A stretch of 64,000 nucleotides of DNA from Saprospiraceae bacterium (GTDB lineage: Bacteria > Bacteroidota > Bacteroidia > Chitinophagales > Saprospiraceae): contig JAHDGF010000007.1 of the NCBI GenBank assembly GCA_020627785.1, forward strand, positions 1-64,000, in the 5' to 3' direction. Numbering within the stretch: position 1 is the first letter of the stretch; every line of letters starts with the position of its first letter. The notes beneath the pieces were generated by a model. That model was given only the letters and a program-made list of their open reading frames with translations. It had not been told where the DNA came from and ran no database searches. This document shows positions 53,001 to 60,666 of the stretch, piece by piece. Position numbers and translations under genes: made by a program.

Positions 53001-54636
53001 TTGCCTTGGAGGCATTACTACGGTAGTCATGGGTCAAAGTCAAGGTGGAGATCCATCAGTAGAAATATGGGCTTCTGACTTTAATCTTGGAAGTACTGAT
53101 AACTGTACAGATAGCTCAGACCTTACCTATTCTTTTGAAAATGGTAGCCAGTTTATGAGTTTTGATTGTACTGAGTTAGGTATTCACTCGTTGGATGTAT
53201 ATGTTTCCGATGAATGTGGTAATTCTGACTTTTGTACTACGTCAATCATTATTCAAGCCAATGGAGATATCTGCGATACTATCATAGTACCAATCGATAC
53301 AACCACTAATCCAATGGACACAATGATAAATCCAATGGATACCATGGTGAACCCGATGGATACTATGGTGAATCCAATGGATACAACAATGATTGATTCT
53401 AATAATGCTCGAGTTTTAATTGCTGGATCAATATTTACAGAAAATGAACAAATGCTTGAGGAGTTAGAAATCTTGCTAAATAGTATGGAAGATGGATCGA
53501 CTGTCTCAGAAGAAACAGATTTAGAAGGACATTACCTTTTCGATGACATGACAGCTAGTGGGGATTACATGATTGAACCTGTGAGCTCTAATGATTATCT
53601 AAATGGTGTTTCTACCTTGGATATCGTTGTGATACAGAGACATATACTTGGGTTAGAGGCTTTGAATAGTCCATATAAGATAATTGCAGCAGATGTAAAT
53701 AACTCAGAATCAGTATCAGCCATTGATTTGGTACAAATACGAAAGCTGATATTAGGTGTAGAGAATAACTTTGAAGGCACCAATAGCTGGAGATTTGTAG
53801 ATTCAGACTTTGTATTTGCTGATCAGACCTCACCTTGGCCATTTATGGAACAAATTGAGCTCAATGATCTTGCAGAAAATACAATGACTAATGACTTTGT
53901 TGCAGTTAAGATGGGAGATGTTACGAGTGATGCTGCAGTGACTTTAGTAGGGAACCAATCTGTGGATTCCAGAGGATTAGCAACGTTTACAACAGAAAAT
54001 CAAGAATTTGTTGAAGGAGAAACGGTAGAAATCAGATTAAATCCTTCATTTGATAACCTTTTAGGATTACAATTTGCTCTTAATTATGACTTCCATATGT
54101 TGAAATTAGAAGACATAAGTACAGCTTCATTTGCCTTGAGCACAGAAAATTATCATGTTAAAAGCCCAGGAATACTGGTATTCTCGTGGAGTAATGCCAA
54201 ATTAACTTCAATGGATAGTGATCTTGTTTTGAGCTTTAAAGCACTTAAAAATGGAACATTGTCAGAATCTTCTTTAAGTTTTGTGGACGATGTGCTAAAA
54301 GCTGAGTATTACAATACGACAAGTACATCGCAGGCCCTTGATTTAATTGTTAAGAATCCGCTTACGCAAATAGATGAGTTAAGATTATTACAAAATAATC
54401 CGAATCCATTCAGTGAAAGCACTGATATATCATTCTATCTCCCGGAGGCGGCCGATGCAACAATTAATCTAATTGATCTATCAGGAAAGCTGATTTATAG
54501 CACAAATGGAAGCTTTTCTAAGGGTTTAAACCAAGTAATAATAGAATCAGAGGCCATAAATGGCCATGGATTAATCTATTACCAGCTTGACACTGAATTT
54601 GGAACAGAGACGAGAAAAATGTTGCTAATAAAATAG
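50083..54636 (+). CDS. Large secreted HYR-type protein with dockerin, cohesin and T9SS type A tail
   Basis: 1517 residues from the ATG at 50083; the frame opens earlier at TTG 50047, and an ATG at 50116 is also possible. Signal peptide to about STIQISAQ. Residues ~30-1060 are Cys-rich Ig/HYR-like modules, with recurring RRWSILDWCES, TVIDWC and DECGNSSTC-type motifs. A four-unit NPMDTM linker follows at ~1076-1103. A dockerin-like pair lies at ~1170-1233 (NGVSTLDIVVIQRHILGLE and DVNNSESVSAIDLVQIRKLI). A cohesin-like domain is at ~1285-1426 and the type A tail at ~1427-1517. It probably forms part of a surface or matrix structure; no enzyme motif is seen. Confidence 0.85.
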   Translation: MKSQTFFSKKTMKSMFGILCFGMFLLSTIQISAQCTLTCVDRQISVNGECMAEITPSSILSAPTSGCDYRVSISDLDGNLIAESETVGSGIGMMLVHPTISLADGSEFEVSIAYTDSDGVEFFCWSILTLEDKLSPTVACLDDVTVACTREHQEDLMSNTDQSESAAETEDIDDADGNYSFCVNVVNEAFPWELISEATLDLAVLPATVDVETLTVTVQGPDGTTYPATYGTSDFSLEDLEAEQAIDATLSGKWTITIAGLSVTEVTSASLSFSSTSVFLDSPELDDNCSDDVEFEFLLDQVIDVDCDGQTDPICAYNRVISYRAIDGSGNISPTCDFTICYNKPSINSIDFEFPENVTLMCEVLDSDGDGIPDTSFSSWDTNGDGYPDPGEDGIGYPSIDGIPLIPGEENLCKISVTYEDTRISICGNASFKLLRRWSILDWCESESRTWIQTIKIEDEQPPFLVCPPDTLTFEVGASECFGDVIFEPLNPAASTGVQFIYDCSEVDMTVEFLTADDRDVNDVDQPFNPTIDNGDGTFTAEDVPAGLFWIKYVATDGCGNVTECRFEGMMKDRTAPLAICDQFTAVALSEDGWARANAISFDDGSYDGCGGELTYEVRRPTTPCSSLADYDRNDRNFGEYIQFCCSDAAEEFVQVELRVTDECGNSSTCMVNVQVQDKFGPFIDQCPQATLTIPCTQYDEDTLYGTPSSPSVTDNCVDPITPLYEDSANIDPSCQIGTVTRRWYYELGDSKVYLEDCQQVFTIGSDFNGIINFPNDKTVDCTQASVVDIPRAGTELVTEYSGCANLAYTSEDQTFYDVEGICFKIRRTHTVIDWCVYAPNSGSNAGFYQDVQIIQVTNQAEPTIQECAMEVSQSLDDATCNNRVRLNVPWGYDDCIDAPIQPEDMGYHVVSNGQIVEEVASISTTDGTITLQPLPKGTHQANFYIYNSCDNVATCSLDIVITETDTIKPVPYCLGGITTVVMGQSQGGDPSVEIWASDFNLGSTDNCTDSSDLTYSFENGSQFMSFDCTELGIHSLDVYVSDECGNSDFCTTSIIIQANGDICDTIIVPIDTTTNPMDTMINPMDTMVNPMDTMVNPMDTTMIDSNNARVLIAGSIFTENEQMLEELEILLNSMEDGSTVSEETDLEGHYLFDDMTASGDYMIEPVSSNDYLNGVSTLDIVVIQRHILGLEALNSPYKIIAADVNNSESVSAIDLVQIRKLILGVENNFEGTNSWRFVDSDFVFADQTSPWPFMEQIELNDLAENTMTNDFVAVKMGDVTSDAAVTLVGNQSVDSRGLATFTTENQEFVEGETVEIRLNPSFDNLLGLQFALNYDFHMLKLEDISTASFALSTENYHVKSPGILVFSWSNAKLTSMDSDLVLSFKALKNGTLSESSLSFVDDVLKAEYYNTTSTSQALDLIVKNPLTQIDELRLLQNNPNPFSESTDISFYLPEAADATINLIDLSGKLIYSTNGSFSKGLNQVIIESEAINGHGLIYYQLDTEFGTETRKMLLIK
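53308..53391 (+). repeat. Four 21-bp coding repeats (NPMDTM linker)
   Basis: Four successive 21-bp units encode NPMDTM(I/V), the last one slightly altered (NPMDTTM). They form a spacer between the HYR part and the dockerin/cohesin part. Third-position differences between units show that the array is not newly expanded. Confidence 0.85.
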
Positions 54637-54657
54637 AATACAAGAAACATTAAATAA

Positions 54658-54697
54658 AAGTCGGGTTCAAATTCATTTTGGATCCGACTTTGTTTTT
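54658..54697 (+). terminator. Terminator after the dockerin/cohesin gene
   Basis: AAAGTCGG (54658-54665) pairs with CCGACTTT (54684-54691), the stem extends inward through weaker pairs, and GTTTTT follows. Confidence 0.75.
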
Positions 54698-54811
54698 ATA
54701 AGAGCCTCATTTTGATGGACATATGCGTTTTTATTCAAGAAATATAATCCAAGCAGAATTGCTAAAAACCAGATAGTAATATTAATTTTGCTTACTATTA
54801 TTAAAATCCCG

Positions 54812-57800
54812 ATGATGCACAGATTCATTATCCTTACACTAATCACCTTCTTTTTTTCCTCAGCAAGCTTTGGACAATTAGAAGTCAACTTTGCCACCAA
54901 TGATAATCCAACCCCTGGTGGGACTATGGACATTGATGTTTCAGTAAACAATTTTGATGAAATTGTTTCGCTTCAATATTTCATAATGTGGGATTCTTTG
55001 GTCCTAACCTATGATTCTATTATTTCTGTTACTACAGATCTACCAGAATTTTTGGTAAGCAATGTTGGTACACCTCTCACAACTGTAGCAGGTGTTGATG
55101 GTGTCTTAACAGTGAGCTGGAGTCAGCAGAGCACTTTACCAGCCTCTATTCCTGATGGAACAACCTTATTTACTGTCAGGTTGAATGTAGAGGGAGCAGC
55201 TTGTGATTCTACAGCATTGACCATTGGAAATATTCCTCCTTTTCAGAATATAGAAGTTGTAGACGCAAGTTTCAATGACATTGGAGCTGTTGCAACACCT
55301 TTACCCGTAGCTATACCTGGTACCGACTGTGAAAACGGCGGTGGTGGTGGCGGCGGTGGCGGTGGTACTCCCACTGTGACTTTAAATGCTCCAAACCTAT
55401 CTGGAGATCCGGGTGGAAATATTTGTGTGCCGATAACTGTCAATGGATTTACTGATATTCAAAGTGCACAGGCAGGTTTGATGTGGGACCCTAGTGTTTT
55501 AAGCTTTTTTGGTTTTCAAAACTTTGGTCTAACAGGTTTGACCCCAGGATCATTTAATTTAAATGACGTAGACAATGGGATGACAGGATTTACTTGGATT
55601 GATAATTCAGGAACAAATCCTGCAACACTGCCAAATGGTGGTACTTTATTTGAAATTTGCTTTGAGGTAGTCGGCGCTGCAGGCTCTTCTTCTACCTTAA
55701 AATTTATAGATAATCCAGACATAGAATTCTCTGATTCTGCTGGAACCGTATTAAATGCTACAAGTTCTACCGGAACGATCTCCATCAATGATGATGGCGG
55801 CGGTGGCGGCGGTGGCGGCGGTGATGGTGACATTGGCCTAATTGCAGGTAATGTGACGGTTGCGACTGGTTCTAATGTTTGTGTGCCTATTTCTGTTGAA
55901 GGATTTAGTGATGTACAAAGCGCTCAGGCAGGGATAATGTTTGATCCTAGTTTGTTGAGTTTTTCATCTACTGGCAATTTTGGTTTACCAGGCATGTCTG
56001 CAGGTTCTTTTAATACAAATAATGCCTCTGCAGGTATGATCGGCTTCATTTGGTTTGATGGAACAGGTGTAACACCTCAAACCCTACCAGATGGTACCGT
56101 AATATTTGAAGTTTGCTTCGATGCAATAGGTGCTGGAGGTTCATCAGCTGAAGTTAAATTTATTGATTCTCCAGATATCGAATTCTCAGATTCTAATTCT
56201 GAGTTAATAACACCATTCTTTACAACGCCTGGAACTGTTACAATCACAGGCGATCCTGGTGGTGGAGGTATCTTCTCTTTGGAAGGCGATGATTTGGTCA
56301 TCGAAGAAAATCAAGACTCAGCTTGTATTGATATTACAACCGTAAATTTCAATAATATTGCTGCCATCCAACTTTCAATGACTTGGTCGTCGAATGTGTT
56401 AACAAATCCTCGAATCAATAATACTAATCAATCCATTGGGCTTGCCCCAGGATTGTTTAATCAAACAGGCGCCAATGAATTAGGTTTAAGTTGGGCTAGT
56501 CCTACTGGAACAGGGCAGACCTTAGCTGATGGTACTTTGTTATATACAATTTGCTTTGATGTCGTAGACTGTGCAGATGGTTCTTTCCAATTTGTGGATG
56601 GTAGCCAAGTACAAATAGAAATAGGAGATGGTGATGCCAATCCAGTTCAATTTCAATTTTCACCAATTGGCGTAAGTTGCGATGATGACGGGGGTACTGG
56701 TGGTGGAAATCCTCCAGTTATTGGTACAGCCAACATTGATCAAGTAGACTGCTTTGGAGGAACAGATGGTTCAATATCTATAAATCCTACGGGAGGTACA
56801 GGTACTTTAACCTGTACATGGCATGCTGGGAATGTTGCAGGACCAATTATTCCTACTACAGGTCATAATTTAACAAACCAACCCGCAGGTATTTATACTG
56901 TGGTCCTTTCAGATGCATTAGAGAGTGTAACCGCTGAATTTGAAATCACTCAAAGAGACCCAATGGTCATTTCTGGTCAAGTATTTCCAGTGAGCTGTGG
57001 TAATTTAGGAAGCATAAATGTGACGGTAACACAGACTTCAGGAAACTTTTCATGTGAATGGAATACGGGAGCTACAGGATGTAATATCGGTGGTTTAGCC
57101 TCTGGGACATACTCAGTAACAGTAACCGACAATCTCTTTGGTTGTCAACAAGTTGAAAGCTATTCTGTGGGATCACAAAACGATTTAACGGTAACAGCAA
57201 CAAGCGTTCCTGCCAGTTGTGATGGTGGTGGAATATCACTTTCAGTAAGCCCTCCAGGGAATTATAATTATACCTGGAATATAGCAGATGCTACCAACGG
57301 GCCTACTCAGACCCAACTAACTCCAGGTGTTTACTCATATACAGTTACCAATGAGGATGGTACATGCTCAACTGCAGGAAGCGTTGAAGTTACCTCTGAA
57401 ATTACGGCTGTAGAACTAGGGGAGCTTACGACAATTGATGCTACTTGTGCAGGTGATGATGGTTCGGCTTCTTTTTTAATCTTAGGTGGTTGTCCTCCTT
57501 TTGATTGTATGATTACAAGTCCAGATGGGACCATCTCTAGCTGTGATGATTTAACTGGTCTTGCGCCAGGAGCTTACACAGTAGTTATAAATGACAATTT
57601 CTCTACGCCTGCTTTTGTGGGTAGTTTTCAGATAAATGGTGCAACACCAATTGTGATAGTCCCTACAATTACTCAACCTTCAGGAGGTATTGGAGGCTCT
57701 ATAGATTTAGATGTTACTGGTGGTGTGTCTCCTTATATCTACACCTGGTCAACTGGAGATATTACAACTACACCTAGTCTAGGAGATTTAGGTAACGGAA

Positions 57801-58663
57801 TGTATAGTGTTACTGTAACCGACACGTCAGGTTGTTCAGAAGTATTATCTGGCATTGAAATAATTGGCGATTGTTCAAGTCCAATAATTTCAGAAACAAT
57901 AGCAACTACTCTGTCTTGTGGAAATGACTGCGATGGAGAATGGATGGCTAATATATCAGGTTGTGCTCCTTTCCAAGTTGTTTTCACAGATAGTAATGGC
58001 GAAAGTTCAGCTTTTGAAGTATTAACTTCTAATGCTTTAATAACAGGACTTTGTGCAGGTGACTATGCCATATTAATAACAGATGTTGAAGGGAATGCAT
58101 CTAATGCTGTTACAAGTATTGTAGCTCCAGAACCTTTGGTTGTAACACTAGATAATACAGTGTGCGATGATGGTACGGACAGTGGCTCTATTACTATTGC
58201 TACTAGTGGAGGTTCAGGTGGATTGACATATAGCTGGTCTCCAATTGGAGGAACCGGTACTACGGCATTGAACTTAGTCGCAGGAACTTACGAAGTTCAA
58301 GTAACAGATGTGAATGGTTGTTCAGTATCACAGGTTTATGCTGTAGAAGATTGTGCTGATGGGGGACCTGGTGGAAGTTTAGCATGTGGAGAAAGTAATA
58401 CACTTTTAACACCTAATGGAGATAATCAGAATAGTACACTTTTCATTGAATGTGCACTCGATAATGATAACACCTTAGCAGTTTATGATCGATGGGGTAG
58501 ATTGGTCCATGAAGCTGTTAACTACACCAATGATTGGGGAGGTGTTAACCTTGATGGTAATACGTTGACAGAAGGCGCATATTATTGGGTAATGGATGTA
58601 ATTTTTCCATCCGGTGAATCAAGAATATTTAAAGGTTACGTAAACGTAATAAGAGAAAATTAA
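54812..58663 (+). CDS. Four-cohesin surface protein with SprB-like repeats and CHU_C (T9SS type B) tail
   Basis: 1283 residues from the ATG at 54812 (ATG ATG; an upstream TTG at 54788 is unlikely). Signal peptide to SSASFGQ. Four cohesin-like beta modules lie at about 20-175, 186-328, 342-480 and 488-623 (shared motifs SAQAGLMWDPSVLSFFGF, SAQAGIMFDPSLLSFSS, LPNGGTLFEICFEVVGA). They are joined by poly-Gly linkers, two of them 9-10 Gly long. Residues ~636-1185 are SprB-like repeats (QVDCFGGTDGSISINPTGG, GTYSVTVTD, GVSPYIYTWSTGD). The C-terminus (LLTPNGDNQNSTLFI, VYDRWGRLVHE) is the CHU_C sorting domain. The next gene is a PorP/SprF partner, the usual pairing for type B cargo. A scaffold or gliding-adhesin-like role is likely. 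Confidence 0.9.
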   Translation: MMHRFIILTLITFFFSSASFGQLEVNFATNDNPTPGGTMDIDVSVNNFDEIVSLQYFIMWDSLVLTYDSIISVTTDLPEFLVSNVGTPLTTVAGVDGVLTVSWSQQSTLPASIPDGTTLFTVRLNVEGAACDSTALTIGNIPPFQNIEVVDASFNDIGAVATPLPVAIPGTDCENGGGGGGGGGGTPTVTLNAPNLSGDPGGNICVPITVNGFTDIQSAQAGLMWDPSVLSFFGFQNFGLTGLTPGSFNLNDVDNGMTGFTWIDNSGTNPATLPNGGTLFEICFEVVGAAGSSSTLKFIDNPDIEFSDSAGTVLNATSSTGTISINDDGGGGGGGGGDGDIGLIAGNVTVATGSNVCVPISVEGFSDVQSAQAGIMFDPSLLSFSSTGNFGLPGMSAGSFNTNNASAGMIGFIWFDGTGVTPQTLPDGTVIFEVCFDAIGAGGSSAEVKFIDSPDIEFSDSNSELITPFFTTPGTVTITGDPGGGGIFSLEGDDLVIEENQDSACIDITTVNFNNIAAIQLSMTWSSNVLTNPRINNTNQSIGLAPGLFNQTGANELGLSWASPTGTGQTLADGTLLYTICFDVVDCADGSFQFVDGSQVQIEIGDGDANPVQFQFSPIGVSCDDDGGTGGGNPPVIGTANIDQVDCFGGTDGSISINPTGGTGTLTCTWHAGNVAGPIIPTTGHNLTNQPAGIYTVVLSDALESVTAEFEITQRDPMVISGQVFPVSCGNLGSINVTVTQTSGNFSCEWNTGATGCNIGGLASGTYSVTVTDNLFGCQQVESYSVGSQNDLTVTATSVPASCDGGGISLSVSPPGNYNYTWNIADATNGPTQTQLTPGVYSYTVTNEDGTCSTAGSVEVTSEITAVELGELTTIDATCAGDDGSASFLILGGCPPFDCMITSPDGTISSCDDLTGLAPGAYTVVINDNFSTPAFVGSFQINGATPIVIVPTITQPSGGIGGSIDLDVTGGVSPYIYTWSTGDITTTPSLGDLGNGMYSVTVTDTSGCSEVLSGIEIIGDCSSPIISETIATTLSCGNDCDGEWMANISGCAPFQVVFTDSNGESSAFEVLTSNALITGLCAGDYAILITDVEGNASNAVTSIVAPEPLVVTLDNTVCDDGTDSGSITIATSGGSGGLTYSWSPIGGTGTTALNLVAGTYEVQVTDVNGCSVSQVYAVEDCADGGPGGSLACGESNTLLTPNGDNQNSTLFIECALDNDNTLAVYDRWGRLVHEAVNYTNDWGGVNLDGNTLTEGAYYWVMDVIFPSGESRIFKGYVNVIREN

Positions 58664-58685
58664 TCAGATAATAGAATTAAAAGTG

Positions 58686-59651
58686 ATGAACATAATTAGA
58701 AATATTAGTCTGACAGTCTTATTTGTCTTTACGACAATGTACCTGTTTTCTCAAGCGAGATATTTTGATGAAAGATATATTACCACCCAAGCTTACCTCA
58801 ATCCAGTTTTGGTGAATCCAGGAGCGGTTGGTAATGGTGATTTTCATAGATTAATAGGTAACTATAGAAGTAATTGGTCTTCTTTTCCAGGAGCTCCAAA
58901 GAGTTATTGGTTAAGTTATGATGGGAATGTTGGAAATAGAATAGGTTTAGGTGGGTTAATCCTGTCCGATGGCAATGGAGACTTAAAAACAACCAAAGGC
59001 CAGGGAACCATTAGTTATACCATAGATTCTCCAAATAACAAACTAGGTTTTGGACTTTCCGGAGAGTTTATCCAACATTTGTTAGCTGGCTCGGCGATAT
59101 CCAATCCGTTAAATGGGGCAGATGACCCAGAAATAGCGAATAGATTAAATGGTGTTAGATTTTTTGATGTCTCCTTTGGAGTCTATGGATTGTATAACAA
59201 TAACATAACCTATGGTCTAGTACTACCATCCTTGGTTAGTTCGCGATTGGATGAAACGACATCTACCTTTGAGAATGAATTTGGTTACATTGCACATGTT
59301 GGTTACATATGGGATGTGGATGGATATGGAATGAAATTAGAGCCTTCAATATTCATAAAGCAATTAAATTATGTTCCGCTTCATATTGATCTAAATGTAA
59401 TTGGAAGATTTTTAGATGATAAACTATTGGGAGGTATCAGTTACACCATTGGGGCTGATGAAAGATTTGGCTTTTCAATAGGAACTAGAGTAAATGCTTT
59501 AAATTTCACTTATTCTTACAATGTTTCAAGAAATCAATTCCAAACTTATAATAATGGAGGACATGAATTTTCATTCAAAGTTGATATTGGACGTAAGGAT
59601 AAGGTCGATACGATGGAAGGAATGGAAATAATGGAGGAGGATAAAATGTAA
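58686..59651 (+). CDS. PorP/SprF-family type IX secretion outer-membrane protein
   Basis: 321 residues from the ATG at 58686 (a GTG lies one codon upstream). Signal peptide MNIIRNISLTVLFVFTTMYL followed by SQ. It has the PorP/SprF pattern: TQAYLNPVLVNPGAVGNGDF near the N-terminus, YRSNWSSFPGAPKSYWLSYD, GLGGLILSDGNGDL and barrel-like strands to GGHEFSFKVDIG, then a short acidic tail. SprF-type proteins are needed for secretion or surface attachment of their adjacent type B cargo, here the four-cohesin protein 22 bp upstream. Confidence 0.92.
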   Translation: MNIIRNISLTVLFVFTTMYLFSQARYFDERYITTQAYLNPVLVNPGAVGNGDFHRLIGNYRSNWSSFPGAPKSYWLSYDGNVGNRIGLGGLILSDGNGDLKTTKGQGTISYTIDSPNNKLGFGLSGEFIQHLLAGSAISNPLNGADDPEIANRLNGVRFFDVSFGVYGLYNNNITYGLVLPSLVSSRLDETTSTFENEFGYIAHVGYIWDVDGYGMKLEPSIFIKQLNYVPLHIDLNVIGRFLDDKLLGGISYTIGADERFGFSIGTRVNALNFTYSYNVSRNQFQTYNNGGHEFSFKVDIGRKDKVDTMEGMEIMEEDKM

Positions 59652-59677
59652 AATTTCAAGAGAAATTTAAGATAAAT

Positions 59678-59712
59678 AAAGGGGTAAATATGTAAATATT
59701 TGCCCCTTTTCT
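59678..59712 (+). terminator. Terminator of the cohesin/PorP-like operon
   Basis: AAAGGGGTAAATAT (59678-59691) pairs with ATATTTGCCCCTTT (59696-59709), one T-G position, 4-nt loop, then T-rich. Confidence 0.85.
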
Positions 59713-59899
59713 TTTGCCTAAAATGGCCATAATTTGGTTTCTTTACAATAAGACGCGAAGTTCAGTATTTTAAGGGAATCTTAGTTTTTTTTAAACTATT
59801 TACAACCTAATGTATTATGGGTATGAAACTTAAATATTATAAAAATAACTAATATTTAATTTACCCATTTATTAGTGGTCTAAAAGATTTCCGAAAATG

Positions 59900-59907
59900 T
59901 ATCTTTG
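59900..59907 (+). promoter_or_regulatory. Candidate -7 box of the large-protein operon
   Basis: TATCTTTG fits the Bacteroidota TAnnTTTG consensus. The -33 position (around 59876) reads AGTGGT, a weak match. Transcription from here would give a leader of ~255 nt before the ATG at 60170. Confidence 0.45.
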
Positions 59908-60169
59908 TTGTTATCTAAGTGTAGATACCAATAAGTTGGTATCGAAAGACGAATATCACTAAGATCACTAAGCATATAATTAAGAGGGCGAACGCTTGAA
60001 AGACGACGACGAAATCTCACTTCCAAGTTTTCCCTTTTGTTATGATACAAGTTTGGTTCACTAAGCTACCATGTGGAAGCCATAAAGATGGTTGTCGACG
60101 TGCATGTATATATTTGCTAAGAACCGATAAAGACTATTAGTTAACTTAATTAAATCAAAACTCAATCTC
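59908..60169 (+). ncRNA. Long structured 5' leader
   Basis: About 260 nt without a gene between the candidate promoter and the small secreted protein. At its beginning lies a perfect hairpin, GATACCAA (59924-59931), loop TAAG, TTGGTATC (59936-59943). The rest is relatively GC-rich for this window in places (GGGCGAACGC, GACGACGACG, GTCGACGTGCATG), unlike ordinary A/T-rich spacers here. It could stabilise the mRNA of a highly expressed surface protein or act as a cis-regulatory RNA. No known riboswitch class is recognised. Confidence 0.4.
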
Positions 60170-60634
60170 ATGAAAAGTGTATTTACGACCTTTTCGCAAA
60201 ACGTGGGGAATTTAGCCAGCAAGCTTTGCTTAGCGGTTCTTTGTGTTTTTGTATTCTCTTCAGTGGGGAACGCCCAGAGTTTTAAAAACCTTGATGAATC
60301 AAGACAGACGATCGTGAATGCGGTACTATCAGTTGATGGTAAACTGCAAAATTCTTCGTTTGATGGTTCACCAATGGTAATTAAAACCGAGGACGCCCAA
60401 GGTCAGGCAACTACTGCCTCAATTGAACCGAGCCAAATTGATGGAGCTCAAAATCCAGATGTTACAAGACACTACCTAAGAAGCCTTTTAGGCTATTTGG
60501 GTACTTCCGAAAAACCTAATGTCATTTCTGTTGCTATACAAGAAAATCATGACAGAATGCTTAGCACGTATAGTAGCGAGACTAACTATCTCGAAGCTTT
60601 GAAGCAGGAGGTTATTGAACTTTTATCAATATAA
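60170..60634 (+). CDS. Small secreted protein of unknown function
   Basis: 154 residues; a long n-region, then a hydrophobic core (LCLAVLCVFVFSSVGNAQ) and predicted cleavage near residue 36-37. The mature ~118 residues are polar, without Cys, and partly helical (DESRQTIVNAVLSVDGKL, SETNYLEALKQEVIELL). No family recognised. It is 32 bp before the very large secreted protein in the same direction, so it is probably co-transcribed and may be its chaperone, partner or matrix component (inference). Confidence 0.75.
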   Translation: MKSVFTTFSQNVGNLASKLCLAVLCVFVFSSVGNAQSFKNLDESRQTIVNAVLSVDGKLQNSSFDGSPMVIKTEDAQGQATTASIEPSQIDGAQNPDVTRHYLRSLLGYLGTSEKPNVISVAIQENHDRMLSTYSSETNYLEALKQEVIELLSI

Positions 60635-60666
60635 TAATTAAAACAAAGCTCAAAACAGTAAATAAT

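Noticed and set aside
55337-55823. Poly-Gly tracts as evidence of a sequencing or frameshift problem
   Set aside because: The frame stays open with cohesin modules on both sides, and Gly codons vary (GGC/GGT), as expected for genuine linkers.
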